NCBI GenBank assembly: GCA_030141605.1
Contig: JAQGDQ010000052.1
Coordinates: forward strand, 682,001 to 746,000
Origin: Tubiluchus corallicola
Lineage: Eukaryota; Priapulida; Priapulimorpha; Priapulimorphida; Tubiluchidae
DNA: 64,000 bases
Reading direction: 5' to 3'
Below are positions 1 through 64,000 of this stretch, piece after piece; within the stretch, counting starts at the first letter, position 1, and each line of letters opens with the position of its first letter. The translations under genes were made by a program, and so were the position numbers. The notes under the pieces were generated by a model. The model ran no database searches, was not told where the DNA came from, and saw nothing but the letters and a program-made list of their open reading frames with translations.

Positions 1-608
1 ACTTTCATATAAAGTGCATATTTTGTAACACACCACAAGCAGTTACTGCTTCCACTTTTACATAAGCGCTGTATCATAAATAAGTGTAGTCATTACATAA
101 ATGCTGTGCCTCATAAGCAGTTGTGCAGCCTGCTGTGCTGCTTAACGATAAGTACATTGGTACTAGATAACAGTGCTACTATTATATAGTGTACTAAATA
201 TTACCTGCACTAGATAATAAGAAACTGTTTTAATAATAGAGCACGTATGTACTTGAAATGCTAAATTATTCAAATCTATAATTTTAGGTTCGAATTCGAT
301 TCGAACGTTTGATACTCAACCCCTAATGTACAAACAAGTATTTGTATGTTTCTCGTCAAATATAATCGACAATAGAGATATGTGGGCTGAACTAACAGCC
401 TAGAACATCGTAATGTCATGATATGTTCCTGGTAATAATATAGCATTATTATTAGTTAATTTGATAAACATTGTCAGTTTATCTGATAATCTGTCAAAAG
501 GCGACTTGTTGCAAATATTTAAACAGTATTTTTTTTAGTTTTTTTCTAACTAAGTTTTATTACAATTTGCTTATGTTACTTAAATTATTAATGAATATTA
601 TGTTGCAG
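1..608 (+). other. NBAS intron, left-truncated
   Basis: Non-coding AT-rich sequence ending in the acceptor TTGCAG at 603-608. I see no repeat family, open frame or RNA gene in it. The preceding exon is outside the window. Confidence 0.6.
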
Positions 609-50815
<50,207 letters not shown>

Positions 50816-51530
50816 CACTAGCGTAATGTTATGTGTATTATAACCAGCAGAAGCTCTGTGAGAACGTCTTACTCTAAAATGTGATTGTTATCATAAGTGA
50901 AACATTCTACATAGTGTTTGTTTATCACACTTTTTCCCATCAGTGATTGTAGCCCACTGATAAATATAGGTTAATTACATAACTACTGTAGTGAAATAAG
51001 CAGTAGGTTACAAAATATAATTATTGATGTCATCAAAACAGTTCGGTGTTCAGTTTTCTTACCACACTTCTCCAAAATAGAACATAGAACATAGACCTTA
51101 GTCACTGTAGTAGCAAGCAGAAATAAGCCCTATTTTCTGCTCATTGTTTTACTGTTGCCCCAAACCAAAAAGTGAACCTTCAGTAGGCCCACACTAGACT
51201 GAGACATTTTGTTTGGTGTATCAGTTGCCAAAAATGTTGAAGAAACTGGAGCTATTATATCTACATATACAGGTGTCTGTATATAAATATTGTATTATTT
51301 ATACAGGTGTCTCTGAAGTAACTATACACTTTACGCTTTGCATATTTTTTAACAAACAAATTAATTTGTTTGGAAATAGGTACAGATGAACTAAAACTTT
51401 GACTTTTGTCAAATTAGGCAAAAATGTCTGAAATGGAAAAGAACTACTGCACTAGCAGGCTTCTGCAAAAGACTAAATTGCTAATTTTTCAAACTTTTGG
51501 GCTGATAGAGTTTTGTGAACAAATTACTAG
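50816..51530 (+). other. NBAS 3' UTR and start of intergenic region
   Basis: AT-rich non-coding sequence after the NBAS stop. It presumably contains the 3' UTR, but I find no canonical AATAAA. No other feature is recognised. Confidence 0.5.
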
Positions 51531-51802
51531 AATATTACTTTGCATTCCAGCAAAATGCTACGTTAAGCGAAACGTCGTTAAACGGACCAAAACTTCCATA
51601 GAAAGTAATGAAAAGAAGTGAGATACGTTCCAGAGGCAAAAATTAATGTTGCTTCAATTATATAAATTAAATGCTTTATGAGCTTCTTTATGGTTTCTAC
51701 TAATTCATTTCTTTCTTCCTGCTTAAAAGATGTCAAATGTTCAACGTTGTTAAAACGAAACGCTGCTAAACGGGGAGTCATTAAGTGAGGACTTACTTTA
51801 GT
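51530..51802. mobile_element. pogo/Tigger-like remnant, copy 2
   Basis: The right end read on the minus strand gives AAGTAAGTCCTCACTTAATG, a Tigger-like terminus. Internal sequence matches copy 1. Lies downstream of NBAS. Confidence 0.55.
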
Positions 51803-52453
51803 CATATTTTTTCCCCGAAAATTTAAGCTATCGAACAAACAGCTTTACAACTTAAACAAAACCAGTATCTGCCCCATTCGTGCATAGAAAAAAATAGACA
51901 ATCATTTGTTTCAAGCTCGGATGATCGTGATTGGTCGATTCGCATATCAAAGCCAACAATGTTAGGTAGAATATGCATACTAGTTTAAGTATAGAGAGTA
52001 CAGGAAAGATATACAGCAAAGTATCTCAACTAAATTATCCAAAGTTGAATTATGGGCTGAATGTTAGAATGCTACCAAAAGTACAGGTACTGCTACACAT
52101 GTCGTTGCCATAGCAATGGGGTTACAGTCAAAAAAGTAAATAAAAAGATTTGCCAACTGTTTCTTTTCATTCGTGGAAGAGCTTGCTGAGAATGGATGAA
52201 AATTTAAAAAAATGGAAATCAAAGTGTTTAGTATGTAGTGAACTTTTGAGACCCTAAATATAAATTTTTTTGCTGGTACATTACTGTATGTATCATTATG
52301 TGTATCATAAGAGATTAAATGTTTATTTTGTTGAGAAAATGTTACTGAAGTTTTTATAACAGTGTTTGAAAGTGTGAAAAAATATTTGACAGAGTTTTAT
52401 GTAAATATATTCTTTTGTCTAAATTCTGTAAGGCATATGTCACCTTTTTTGTA
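51803..52453. other. Intergenic, no feature recognised
   Basis: AT-rich sequence between two mobile elements downstream of NBAS. No gene, RNA or repeat could be supported. Confidence 0.5.
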
Positions 52454-52746
52454 ATAAGCCTTTTCACAGTTTCACTGTGCACATGTGCAGTTGCTGTAGT
52501 TCAAAGGTTAAGCCTACTGCAGTAGCACATCTTCACTACAGTCGTCACGTGACATGTGGGTAACTCAAAGCATTAGTTTGTATATTCAGTTGTTTTACAT
52601 GGACTTCACTAGCATGATCTTGCTTGGAAAGAAGAAAAAATGTACTAGGTAAGGTTCCAGCTAGCTGTGAGAAACTGTTGCCTGGTATACTTAACCTTTG
52701 ACCTTTTAACGATCACGATCAATCGTGGAAGTGTGAAAAGGCTTAT
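52454..52746. mobile_element. MITE family T4, copy 2
   Basis: 293 nt, ends ATAAGCCTTTTCACAG and GTGTGAAAAGGCTTAT. Same orientation as copy 1, with several internal deletions. Confidence 0.72.
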
Positions 52747-53439
52747 AGTGGTGTTACAGGCATTTAAAAGTAGAAAGGAAGATTATAAAATTAACATGTT
52801 CAGCTATTTTACTATTTTTGTAATTTAAATTCAGAGCAATGCTGACTGTTGCGTAAATCTTGTCATGATACTACGATATAGGCAATTTGGTAGAACAAAC
52901 TAACAACTTGTTATAACTTTTTATTGTATAGAATTTATGGCTTTGGTCATGTGCTAAATACTGGTCAAGTTTCTGCACAAGTTTTGTATGAAAACAACTA
53001 CTTGATAATGTGTGTGCAAGCAGCAGCAAGATTGGTGGCAGTTATACATGTTTCTTTTGCACTAGATGTATTACTTCGAATCAAGCTTTTTTCTTGAGCT
53101 ACACAGAAAAATGTTATGCGACTTTGTAGCCATCATGTTAATTATTGTTATAAAAAATTAATACTCATTCAGATTGGAATTTGTTTGTCTTTGTTTCTCG
53201 TTAATTTTGAGTTCAAAATTATCATAATTTTTTTTTGCTGACAGACGTGCAAATACGTACCATTTCTGAATGACAAACACGTATTGACAAGTTACATAGT
53301 CTATAGATTGGGAATGCAATTGAAGGAAATCTAGGCCACCCCTTCTGGGAAGATGTGCTTATTTCAATGTTAGCGAAAAATATTAGAAGGGTTTTGTACT
53401 AAAAGTAATAAAAGTGAGACTTTATATATATATTATATT
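52747..53439. other. Intergenic, no feature recognised
   Basis: AT-rich and without open frames of interest. Lies between MITE T4 copy 2 and the foldback element. Confidence 0.5.
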
Positions 53440-53750
53440 ATAGAAAAATAAACAATTTACAAATGATTGACAGTCACAAAAACGCTTCAAATGTATGTAC
53501 ACACTAAAGCATAAGGAAAACACAAAACCTATACAAGTAGTCCCCAAGTCAGTTTTATTAAGCAATTATTGTTTAAAATTTACTTCAAATAGAAGGAAAC
53601 GACCTGACCTATTATATGTATATTGTATATATACCTCACACAGTAACATTACGACTACCTGTATAGGTTTTGTGCTTTCCCTATGCTTTTTGTGTGTACA
53701 TACATTCGAAGCGTTTTTGTGACTGACAATCATTTGTAATTTTTCTATAA
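53440..53750. mobile_element. Foldback element with ~100-nt arms
   Basis: The left arm (GATTGACAGTCACAAAAACG, then ATGTATGTACACAC and ACAAAACCTATACAAGTAG) is repeated inverted at the right with few mismatches around a loop of about 100 nt. Low arm divergence suggests a young insertion. Confidence 0.7.
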
Positions 53751-54080
53751 TTGTGCCATTTATCCTACTAATAAAAGTAACTCTCTATGTACAGCTGCTT
53801 TTCCAGGTTGAGTATGATTTTTTTTCTTTTTGTAAAGATTCAAGCTTAACCGATAGTGTATACATTCTTTTGTAGAATCTAATGCACAATGGCCAACAGT
53901 TAATAAGTAGTAACCTTACTAGCAAGCCTAACTATAAATGTCGCTTACTTGCGACGACAGTCAATAAAAACAATGGCACATGTTGAATACTTCATGATGA
54001 GAACCGGACAACATGTCATCTTATAATGATCATTATTCATAGTAAGTCTAATAGCTGAACACTCATTTACACAGGAGAAT
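53751..54080 (+). other. Region upstream of the Ly6 start codon
   Basis: Probable promoter or 5' UTR of the Ly6 gene by position only. I see no convincing TATA box. TTACACAG at 54067-54074 could be an acceptor for an upstream non-coding exon. Confidence 0.35.
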
Positions 54081-56684
<2,604 letters not shown>

Positions 56685-56686
56685 CA

Positions 56687-56692
56687 AATAAA
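56687..56692 (+). terminator. Polyadenylation signal of Ly6 gene
   Basis: AATAAA two bases after the TGA stop of the Ly6 gene. The position fits cleavage 10-30 bases downstream. Confidence 0.6.
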
Positions 56693-56943
56693 ATATCTTA
56701 CGCAACATTTAAAGTTTGAGATTTTAATTTGTTTGGATTTTAAGTAAAACTTTATTAAAAATTTGCCATTGCTTGGATCTCGAGAGCAAATTAATTGCAA
56801 AAACAACAAAAAAAACAAGGTATGGTTAATGATGAAGGCATTCGTCATTTCCTGTGTCATTATTAGTCATTATTGCCTGGTTAGTTGACGCACGGGAGTG
56901 ACAGTATCATAAGGAAACATGTACAATCTTTCACGATTACCCT

Positions 56944-57411
56944 GTGAGTGGGTAATCTGAAAACTGTCATGAATGAATGATCTGAAAATTGTCTTGAGTA
57001 AGTTATCTGAAAACTGTCATGAGTGAATGATCTGAAAACTGTCATGAGTGAGTGATATGAAAACTGTCGTAAGTGAATGATCTAAAAACTGTCATAAGTG
57101 AATGATCTAAAAACTGTCTCGAGCGAGTGATCTGAAAACTGTCATAAGTGAATGATCTAAAAACTGTCATGAGCGAGTGATATGAAAACTGTCGTAAGTG
57201 AATGATCTGAAAACTGTCATAAGTGAATGATCTAAAAACTGTTATGAGTGAATAGACTGAAAACTGTCACGAGTGAATGATCTGAAAACTGTTATGAGTG
57301 AATAGACTGAAAACTGTCATGAATGAGTGATCTGAAAACTGTTATGAGTGAATAGACTGAAAACTGTCATGAATGAGTGATCTGAAAACTGTCATAAGTG
57401 AGTTATCTGAA
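56944..57411. repeat. 25-bp minisatellite, about 18 units
   Basis: Copies of GATCTGAAAACTGTCATGAGT plus GAAT, with higher-order mixing of variants (TCATAAGT, TTATGAGT, AGACTG). Downstream of the Ly6 gene. Confidence 0.9.
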
Positions 57412-57622
57412 ACGTTTTCAGTATTGCAAACTGTGTAGTGGAAGTTTTCGTCTGACCCATGACTCAAAATGGGATTCCTTACATAATTACAAAAGGCTTT
57501 GCAAAAATAAAATCGATTTGTTCAAAATATGCAATGCTTCTATTCTAGAAGAGCTATTACTTGAAACATGGAAACTAGCCAAAGTCGTTTCAAGCCCGAA
57601 AACTACCATTTGTTTGGTATAG
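57412..57622 (+). pseudogene. Possible zinc-finger fragment (BED/C2HC-like)
   Basis: Reads RFQYCKLCSGSFRLTHDSKW then DSLHNYKRLC, an arrangement C-x2-C ... H-x4-C with F and H positions like the small finger at the start of hAT-type transposase-related proteins. The frame continues only about 45 residues to a stop and follows the 25-bp minisatellite, so it may be an exon or, more likely, a relic. Confidence 0.35.
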
Positions 57623-58999
57623 AGTTTATCACTTTTTTGTTTGGTGTCTGATACCTATTTATTTGATGGTATTTCTTATAATCTGCGATATTTTTTCTAT
57701 GATTGTAATATTACTCAAGTAGAGAATAATATTAAACCTACGCAACGTGTTGGTCAGTAGATGTAGGTTTTCTTTGCTGTAACATCCGACCATATTGACC
57801 GTAATGTTACTATTTTTGCTGTAGTACAAACCAAACTCCAGTATTCAAAAACAATACCTCATTCGTCAGGGGATTATGACAGGACCGGAACCTACTCATT
57901 GTCAAGTTAATCCGCTGGGATGAGGCGCTGAATCGGCAAAGCCTCTCGTTTGGATTCGTACATATTCTCCTTCAACAGGGTAAAACGCCAATACAATTCA
58001 AAATTCAATCCAAATTTATTTATTCATAAATTTGAAAGCCAGAACCAGCGTGACAACGTCATACATAAATATGATTTTGATGATTAATACTCAAATTCCA
58101 GCAATTTCCGGTAAATTTTTAAAACAGTTCTCCAAGCAGCCATGCTGGTTTCTTGCTGATCAATTGAAATGTTAATCTCCTCGAGTTTTAGACAGATGTT
58201 ACGAGGTAATTATTGGGATTATCAGCTTCCCACAAAACATTTTATAGCAAGATTGAGGATTACACTACGTTCCCAAACTAAATTTAGGCACAGGAGGTGT
58301 AGTTGTCTTACCTCCACTGAGAGCGAACAACGAAGAGCACTGGCACAAAAGTGCCCCCTGTAGGAGAGATCTGTTATTAATGAAGTAAATCTGTTCGTCT
58401 GCTTTTCCCAAGTAATTCCGCGCAATAAGAAATTGCCGAAATAATGGTAAAGCCGGTAAGATGTGAGAGAATGAGCCCAGCGTGTTTGTTTCCGTCTCTT
58501 GTTATCCTAGTTCGTTATGAGCTTTGATTATAATGCACCGAATAGGTATATCTAGATAGGTAATGTGGTGGCTCCATCCAATGTTCTCTGAACATTTCTC
58601 AATCATTGATGTATTTTTATGGAGAAAGCTGAAATTAAGTCTTGTAACAAATTACAATGGTAATAATAATGAAAGTAATTAATAAGCATATTTAAACTTT
58701 ATCTTACTATAACCTTCAGTCTGTGCTCGCGTTACGACAACCGTTGCAAAATTAAATTCCTATGCACATTCTGGCTGGCTGATGTTCAGGATTGAAAAGG
58801 ATGATTTCACATAATTTTTATTATTTCGCAAGTAGACATTTGTTGGCAAAAAAAGGTGACGTAGGTACCAAGTGTACTTTAATCATGTCAGAATGCAACT
58901 ATTTTATCTCAGCAGTTATAACTGCTGCCAGTTAGTTATAATAATAACTACCGACTTTTTGCTTTTTCACTATCTTGGTTGACCGTATTATTCTAGCCA
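57623..58999. other. Unassigned region
   Basis: No gene recognised. Short open frames near 58169-58425 lie on both strands and show no family similarity. AT-rich sequence near 58010-58050 resembles a LINE-type tail on the minus strand. Confidence 0.4.
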
Positions 59000-59570
59000 T
59001 CACCCGTTCATTCACATTAACTATCCTGTTTTTATATAAATACATCAACAATATTAACACGCCCTTCATCAAAAATAAGCTTCCACTCCTCTTGGAGCCA
59101 ACATTAAATCCAAGAACATACAATATTAAACAAATACGCACTAATAACAAATACCTTAACAATTCTATCACTAAACAAGGAGTTCAACTTTGGAATACCC
59201 TGCCATCAAATTTAAAACAAATCAAGTCTTTCAACGAATTCAAATCAAAATTAAAAATACATACATTAAATCGTTTTGAAAACCCAACATACGTAAACGA
59301 TAATATATATTCATCCACAAACTTTGCTTACCCACGTCCATTTTAAATTACATGTATATATTGTATATAGTCTATTATAATTTCCGTGTAATATTATAAT
59401 GTATATTTTGTTTTAAATTTTTGGCACAGTAGTTTTTAGTTTGCGCTGGACGCATTTGCCTTTAACCAGTTGTGTGAATTTTATTCTCATGCTGCGATGT
59501 TCTTTTATGCTTTTATAGTTATGAATATCGATTTTTTATGGCAAATAAAGATTATTATATATTATATATA
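59000..59570 (+). pseudogene. LINE C-terminal fragment
   Basis: The frame ending at 59346 reads TKQGVQLWNTLPSNLKQ and FNEFKSKLKIHTL, the GPKLWNSLP-type tail of Jockey/CR1-like elements. The 3' end is AAATAAAGATTATTATATATT. The open frame is intact but truncated at the 5' side. Confidence 0.7.
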
Positions 59571-61330
59571 AGCTAAAGTTATCGACTGACAAACAGTTAT
59601 GTTTGGATGCCGTGTAGCTTATATTCCGCGCACACCTTTCGTGTTGAGGATCCACCCTACGTGTTGAGGATCCACAGCGGGAGAGCCAAGGGCGTACGCG
59701 TTCAAAGCGCGATAACTCCTGAGATTAAGGTGCAAATCTCAAGTTGACCAACCCCTTGATCCGCTATATCGTAGATTAAAGTGAAAATATTTACAAACAG
59801 TTTTGTAAATCTACGTTACTGTCTCTTGGTAATTGCAGTTTGGGTGTTTTGATTTTTTTGTAGCTACTGTATGAACGGGCAAAGCAAGGATATGAGGACG
59901 TAGGACAACTTCAAAGCTCTTTCAGAAAATCACATTTTTTAACATATTTAGATGTTTAATGATAGTTAACCAACCTTCTTGAACGCATTCTTTAAATTTT
60001 ATGGACGAATGATGTCTTTTTGTTAATTTCTATTCATTGTATAAATTTCTAATGCACATGTAAATTTGTATACGGCTATTGTTTATGGCGAATGCATTTT
60101 TGTTAAACTTTTGCAACGTTTCTATGTGTGCTGAGATAAAACCAAAACGATACATAATTAAAATGTGCAAAATTTGACAATATTCGACCAACAATGCTAA
60201 TAATTTTAATAATAAATTTATTGTTGTAAAACATGTAGCCTTTTGCTTTCTGAAGAGGAGAAAAAAGAGGACGAGAAAGAACACTTGGTAATTTGTAGAA
60301 CTGTTGACTGGAATTAAAAAAACACGAAACCAACGAAATTGCTTGCTCAATTTTCTTGCAAGACGAGCTTTAGAAGTATTGCTTATCCAAAATGAAGAGC
60401 ATTACAGTAGGCCTACTATTAATAACAGCGGTTTTAGTAGCTGGTGTCGCGTAAATAAAACAATTTTATGTTATTTATACATGAGAGATTGGCACCAGAA
60501 ATGCTTCTTTTGGGGAATTTAGCTCCCGATAGAGACCACTTGTGGTGTAGAATATGTTTTCAACGGGAGCTGACCTCACATGGTGTAACTCATGGGTAAC
60601 TAACATATCTTCGTAACGCTTTGGTTCACTAAATCTCACGCGTTGAACTGGGTGGGTTTGATCGCAGTGGGTGAGGAATTTTCGGATTAGCTTCATGCGG
60701 TCCGGATAATCCGACTTGGCTTACAGGCAGTTACATGGAAAGGTTTAATTCTACGGCAGTAGCGCATATTCAATCTAAAATAATTGCAAGCGTCATGTGG
60801 GGTAGCCGCCCCATTTTCGTCTCTCGTACTGCCCAGTAAATTTACCACTGTTCAGTGAGGTTATCAATAATCTCTGACCATTAGCTGTGCGCAGAAGATC
60901 AGGCTAAGAGAATTAGGAGTAAAATCCCGAATTTGCCAACCTCTTAATCTGATAAACCGCTTGTTGTGTTGAAACATGGTGTAAGTATTAAGCCTTATGT
61001 TTGTACACAGTTTAACGTATTTTACTTGGACGTCATTGCTATTAGTTGGGCTACCAGTTACTTTTCCTAAATGGCTATTAATCAAATCCAGTACTTACAA
61101 ATGTTTGTCCTTGCGCGTACGTGAGAAAATTAGTCTAGTAAGATTTTGAGAAAGTAATTTTAAATATATCGTAAGTGCATGCAACATAACTAAGTGCGAC
61201 ATTCTATAATTTTAACATGTTATAACTTTTTAACGGCCAGTGAAATTTTCTTACTTCTGCTTACATTCTTGTAGTTTAAGGCTAGCGTTATTGCGCTTTA
61301 CAAATTATTATATTTTCTGTTAAAATTATT
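59571..61330. other. Unassigned region
   Basis: No gene recognised. GTGTTGAGGATCCAC occurs twice in tandem near 59640-59672. Around 60590-60640 there is a weak polymerase III-like pattern (TAACTCATGGGTAAC, GGTTCACTAAATC), possibly SINE debris. Confidence 0.4.
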
Positions 61331-61895
<565 letters not shown>

Positions 61896-61900
<5 letters not shown>

Positions 61901-64000
61901 ATTAAGCAGATTAAGCCAGAGATTAAAGCCATATTTCGACCGTTTGTGTAAGTGTCACTGCGTCATCTCGAGTACTATCTATTCCAAATTCATTAATAAC
62001 ATCGTACTGCTCTGTATACAGTGTTTGTTACTATAAATGTGCTGTTATTTGCAGGTTTGTAAATTGAAGACTGGTTCTTATAAGATTATTTGCTATAAAT
62101 AGATAAAGAATATTGAAAGAAACGTTTTTGTTAATAAATAAATCAGTGTTCTGTTTGCCGCCGGCTGTCTACTGTACTACCTCTCAGTAAGTTCTACCTG
62201 ACGTGACGTCATAGCATTGAGTGTCATGGCGCGTGGTGATATTTGCTGTAGGACCAACGGCGCGCAAATTAAGTAGCGCATAAAAGTACGAATCAGAACT
62301 GTTTTAAAAGTTAAGAAATACGTTATTCCGCCTACGCTATAAAAGAAAATAACATAAAAAATAGTGTCATAGGACATTTAAAACCCATAAAACGAACTGT
62401 TTGGGCTTCGTAAAACAAGGTAATTGACCAATCACAATCAATTGCTTTCGCCTGTATTTCACGAGATTTGTCTTCAACAACATGCTCTCTGCAGTTAACT
62501 AATATGCAGTGTATGCAAAATAAACAATACTTACTGATAATAATCATATAGACCCTATTCAGTTATTAACAACGGTTGTCAAGCAACAATGGCATAAGGA
62601 TGTACCATTGGTGCATTTCAGATGCGTGTAGATTTAGCTCTTCCACGTTTTATTCACAAACGACGCAAGTTTGATTAAAAATCTTTTTGCCAGAATTGTG
62701 CAATCTAGCAGTGCGCTGGTGGCAAATATTGCTGATGCTAAAGATTCTGATGTGCTGCACACTTCGATTTTGTTTTTGTGGACGTTATTCTTATTTGGTG
62801 TGGGTAACTTTTAATATTTTTGTTATTGCTTGTAATTAGTAGAGCTAGTATTTTGTGCGCCTGTGTATGTGTAGTAGCTTGTTTTACTGTATTATAATTA
62901 TGGTAATTTTAATGCTGAAATTAAAGGTAAATTGAACTGAATTGAATCATTACTAAAATATTATAGGCTTCGACAATATGCAACCTGCGTTAAGATAATA
63001 AACTGTGCCCATCAGCTCTCTTCAAAAATCATTGACCGAATCTGTTTACGGTGTTTGCAATCTCTCATTATATCAAATTTGTTAATTGTTAGCTAATTAA
63101 CGTTACGCGTACGTGTAAGCAGACCAATAAAATGACACGGATAAGTCAGTTCTTCATAACGTGAACTGTGACTGCTGCGTCAAAATGACACGAAAGTGAA
63201 TAGCATTGCGCCTAATGGCGTCATATCATATACCATCTTTGTTAAACTTCGCAGGATGCATCCATAATTGGCGACATAACTGTACAATGTTGTCGCAGTT
63301 GACATACCATTAGAGGGAAAAGAACAAAAGAGGCACCGTATCATTAAGTAGAGACTTGGCGCCATGGAGGTGTCATCAGCTTGCAGTCAGAATTTGTCTC
63401 CCGTGAATTGCGGTCTTGGTTAGTGATTAACTTGGTACTTGTTTCTCATACTACATATGTAAGATTTAGTACGTATTATACGGCCTAAAAATTTTGTACT
63501 ATATAAAGATAAAAGTTTTAGAGTTTTACGACTTCAGTGTACAACGAAACATATGAATTTACTGCACCAACATACGAGCAATAATACAGAAAAAAACATA
63601 CAACATGCGTGACATATCATTAGCAAACATTTTAAGTTTCTTTAGTTAAGAATCATGCCGTTTCTCTAATTAAGTATATATAGGTTAAACGTCATAATGT
63701 GTTGTTAAGCTTGTACTTATAATTATAAATTGATACAATAAGCACTTAAGCGGGTTGTTACAAAAATCGTATTTTTAATTCTATACTAAAATTGTGATTT
63801 TTTGGCAGTGTAAGCTTTTTAAGAAACAGTTCGCTTTCTCCTTGAATCTATAACCACCGTTACATATTGAGTGACATTAGTAGTACAATTTTCCCACTTT
63901 TGTGACGCATTTATAATACGCATGGAACGCGCATTAATTACTTTTAACGTTTTTGAATGACAACTTTTCGAAATATTACACAACAAGTAAAATATTATTT
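61896..64000. other. Unassigned region to window end
   Basis: No gene or clear repeat recognised. A LINE-type tail (GGTAAATTGAACTGAATTGAAT) may end near 62947. Longest frames are about 70 codons with no recognisable motif. Confidence 0.4.

Noticed and set aside
56944-57411. 25-bp repeats as a CRISPR-like array
   Set aside because: There are no spacers and the units drift in sequence, so it is a minisatellite.
63180-63365. 61-codon minus-strand frame near the window end
   Set aside because: No motif, no splice support and typical chance length for this composition.

Overview
This window is nuclear DNA from an animal. It is AT-rich (roughly two thirds A+T by eye), intron-dense and full of transposon debris and very long trinucleotide arrays. 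The only long conserved gene, NBAS, is split into dozens of exons with GT-AG introns (two are GC-AG). The SINE and LINE fragments resemble those of invertebrates, many of them marine. I cannot name the phylum. Nothing points to a prokaryote, organelle or virus.

Bases 609-50815 (+) hold 44 coding exons of NBAS (NAG / Sec39-domain protein). Joined, they give one uninterrupted reading frame of 6,514 nt (about 2,170 residues) ending in a stop codon. The first exon or exons, perhaps 150-200 residues, lie left of the window. I chose each splice junction so that phase and family similarity agree, and all 44 phases are mutually consistent. In animals NBAS is a subunit of the NRZ (NBAS-RINT1-ZW10) tether on the ER, which receives COPI vesicles from the Golgi.

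The NBAS introns are a catalogue of small mobile elements. They include a TTAA-flanked family (2 copies), a GTGCTTGCA-ended family (3 copies), two hAT-type elements each with a perfect 8-bp target duplication, pogo/Tigger-like elements, an element with a core of telomere-like TTAGGG repeats (2 copies), palindromic foldback elements, tRNA-derived SINEs, and at least six 5'-truncated non-LTR retrotransposon (LINE) tails. Tandem arrays include a 54-bp minisatellite whose monomers each carry a perfect hairpin, a 20-bp array, a 74-bp array and several trinucleotide microsatellites.

Bases 50816-54080 are the NBAS 3' end and an intergenic stretch with more elements. Bases 54081-56684 (+) hold a three-exon gene for a 125-residue, ten-cysteine Ly6/uPAR (three-finger) protein with a signal peptide and a GPI-type tail. 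Its first intron carries a (TAG)n(CAG)n array and a LINE tail. From 56.7 kb to the end I recognise no gene. That part holds a 25-bp minisatellite, a LINE tail, a 560-bp GATA/GACA/GA array and otherwise unassigned DNA.

The two genes have no evident functional link. I did not find a convincing new gene system. The most notable items are the frame-proven GC-AG introns, the hairpin minisatellite, the telomere-repeat-cored elements and the transposon families with verifiable termini.
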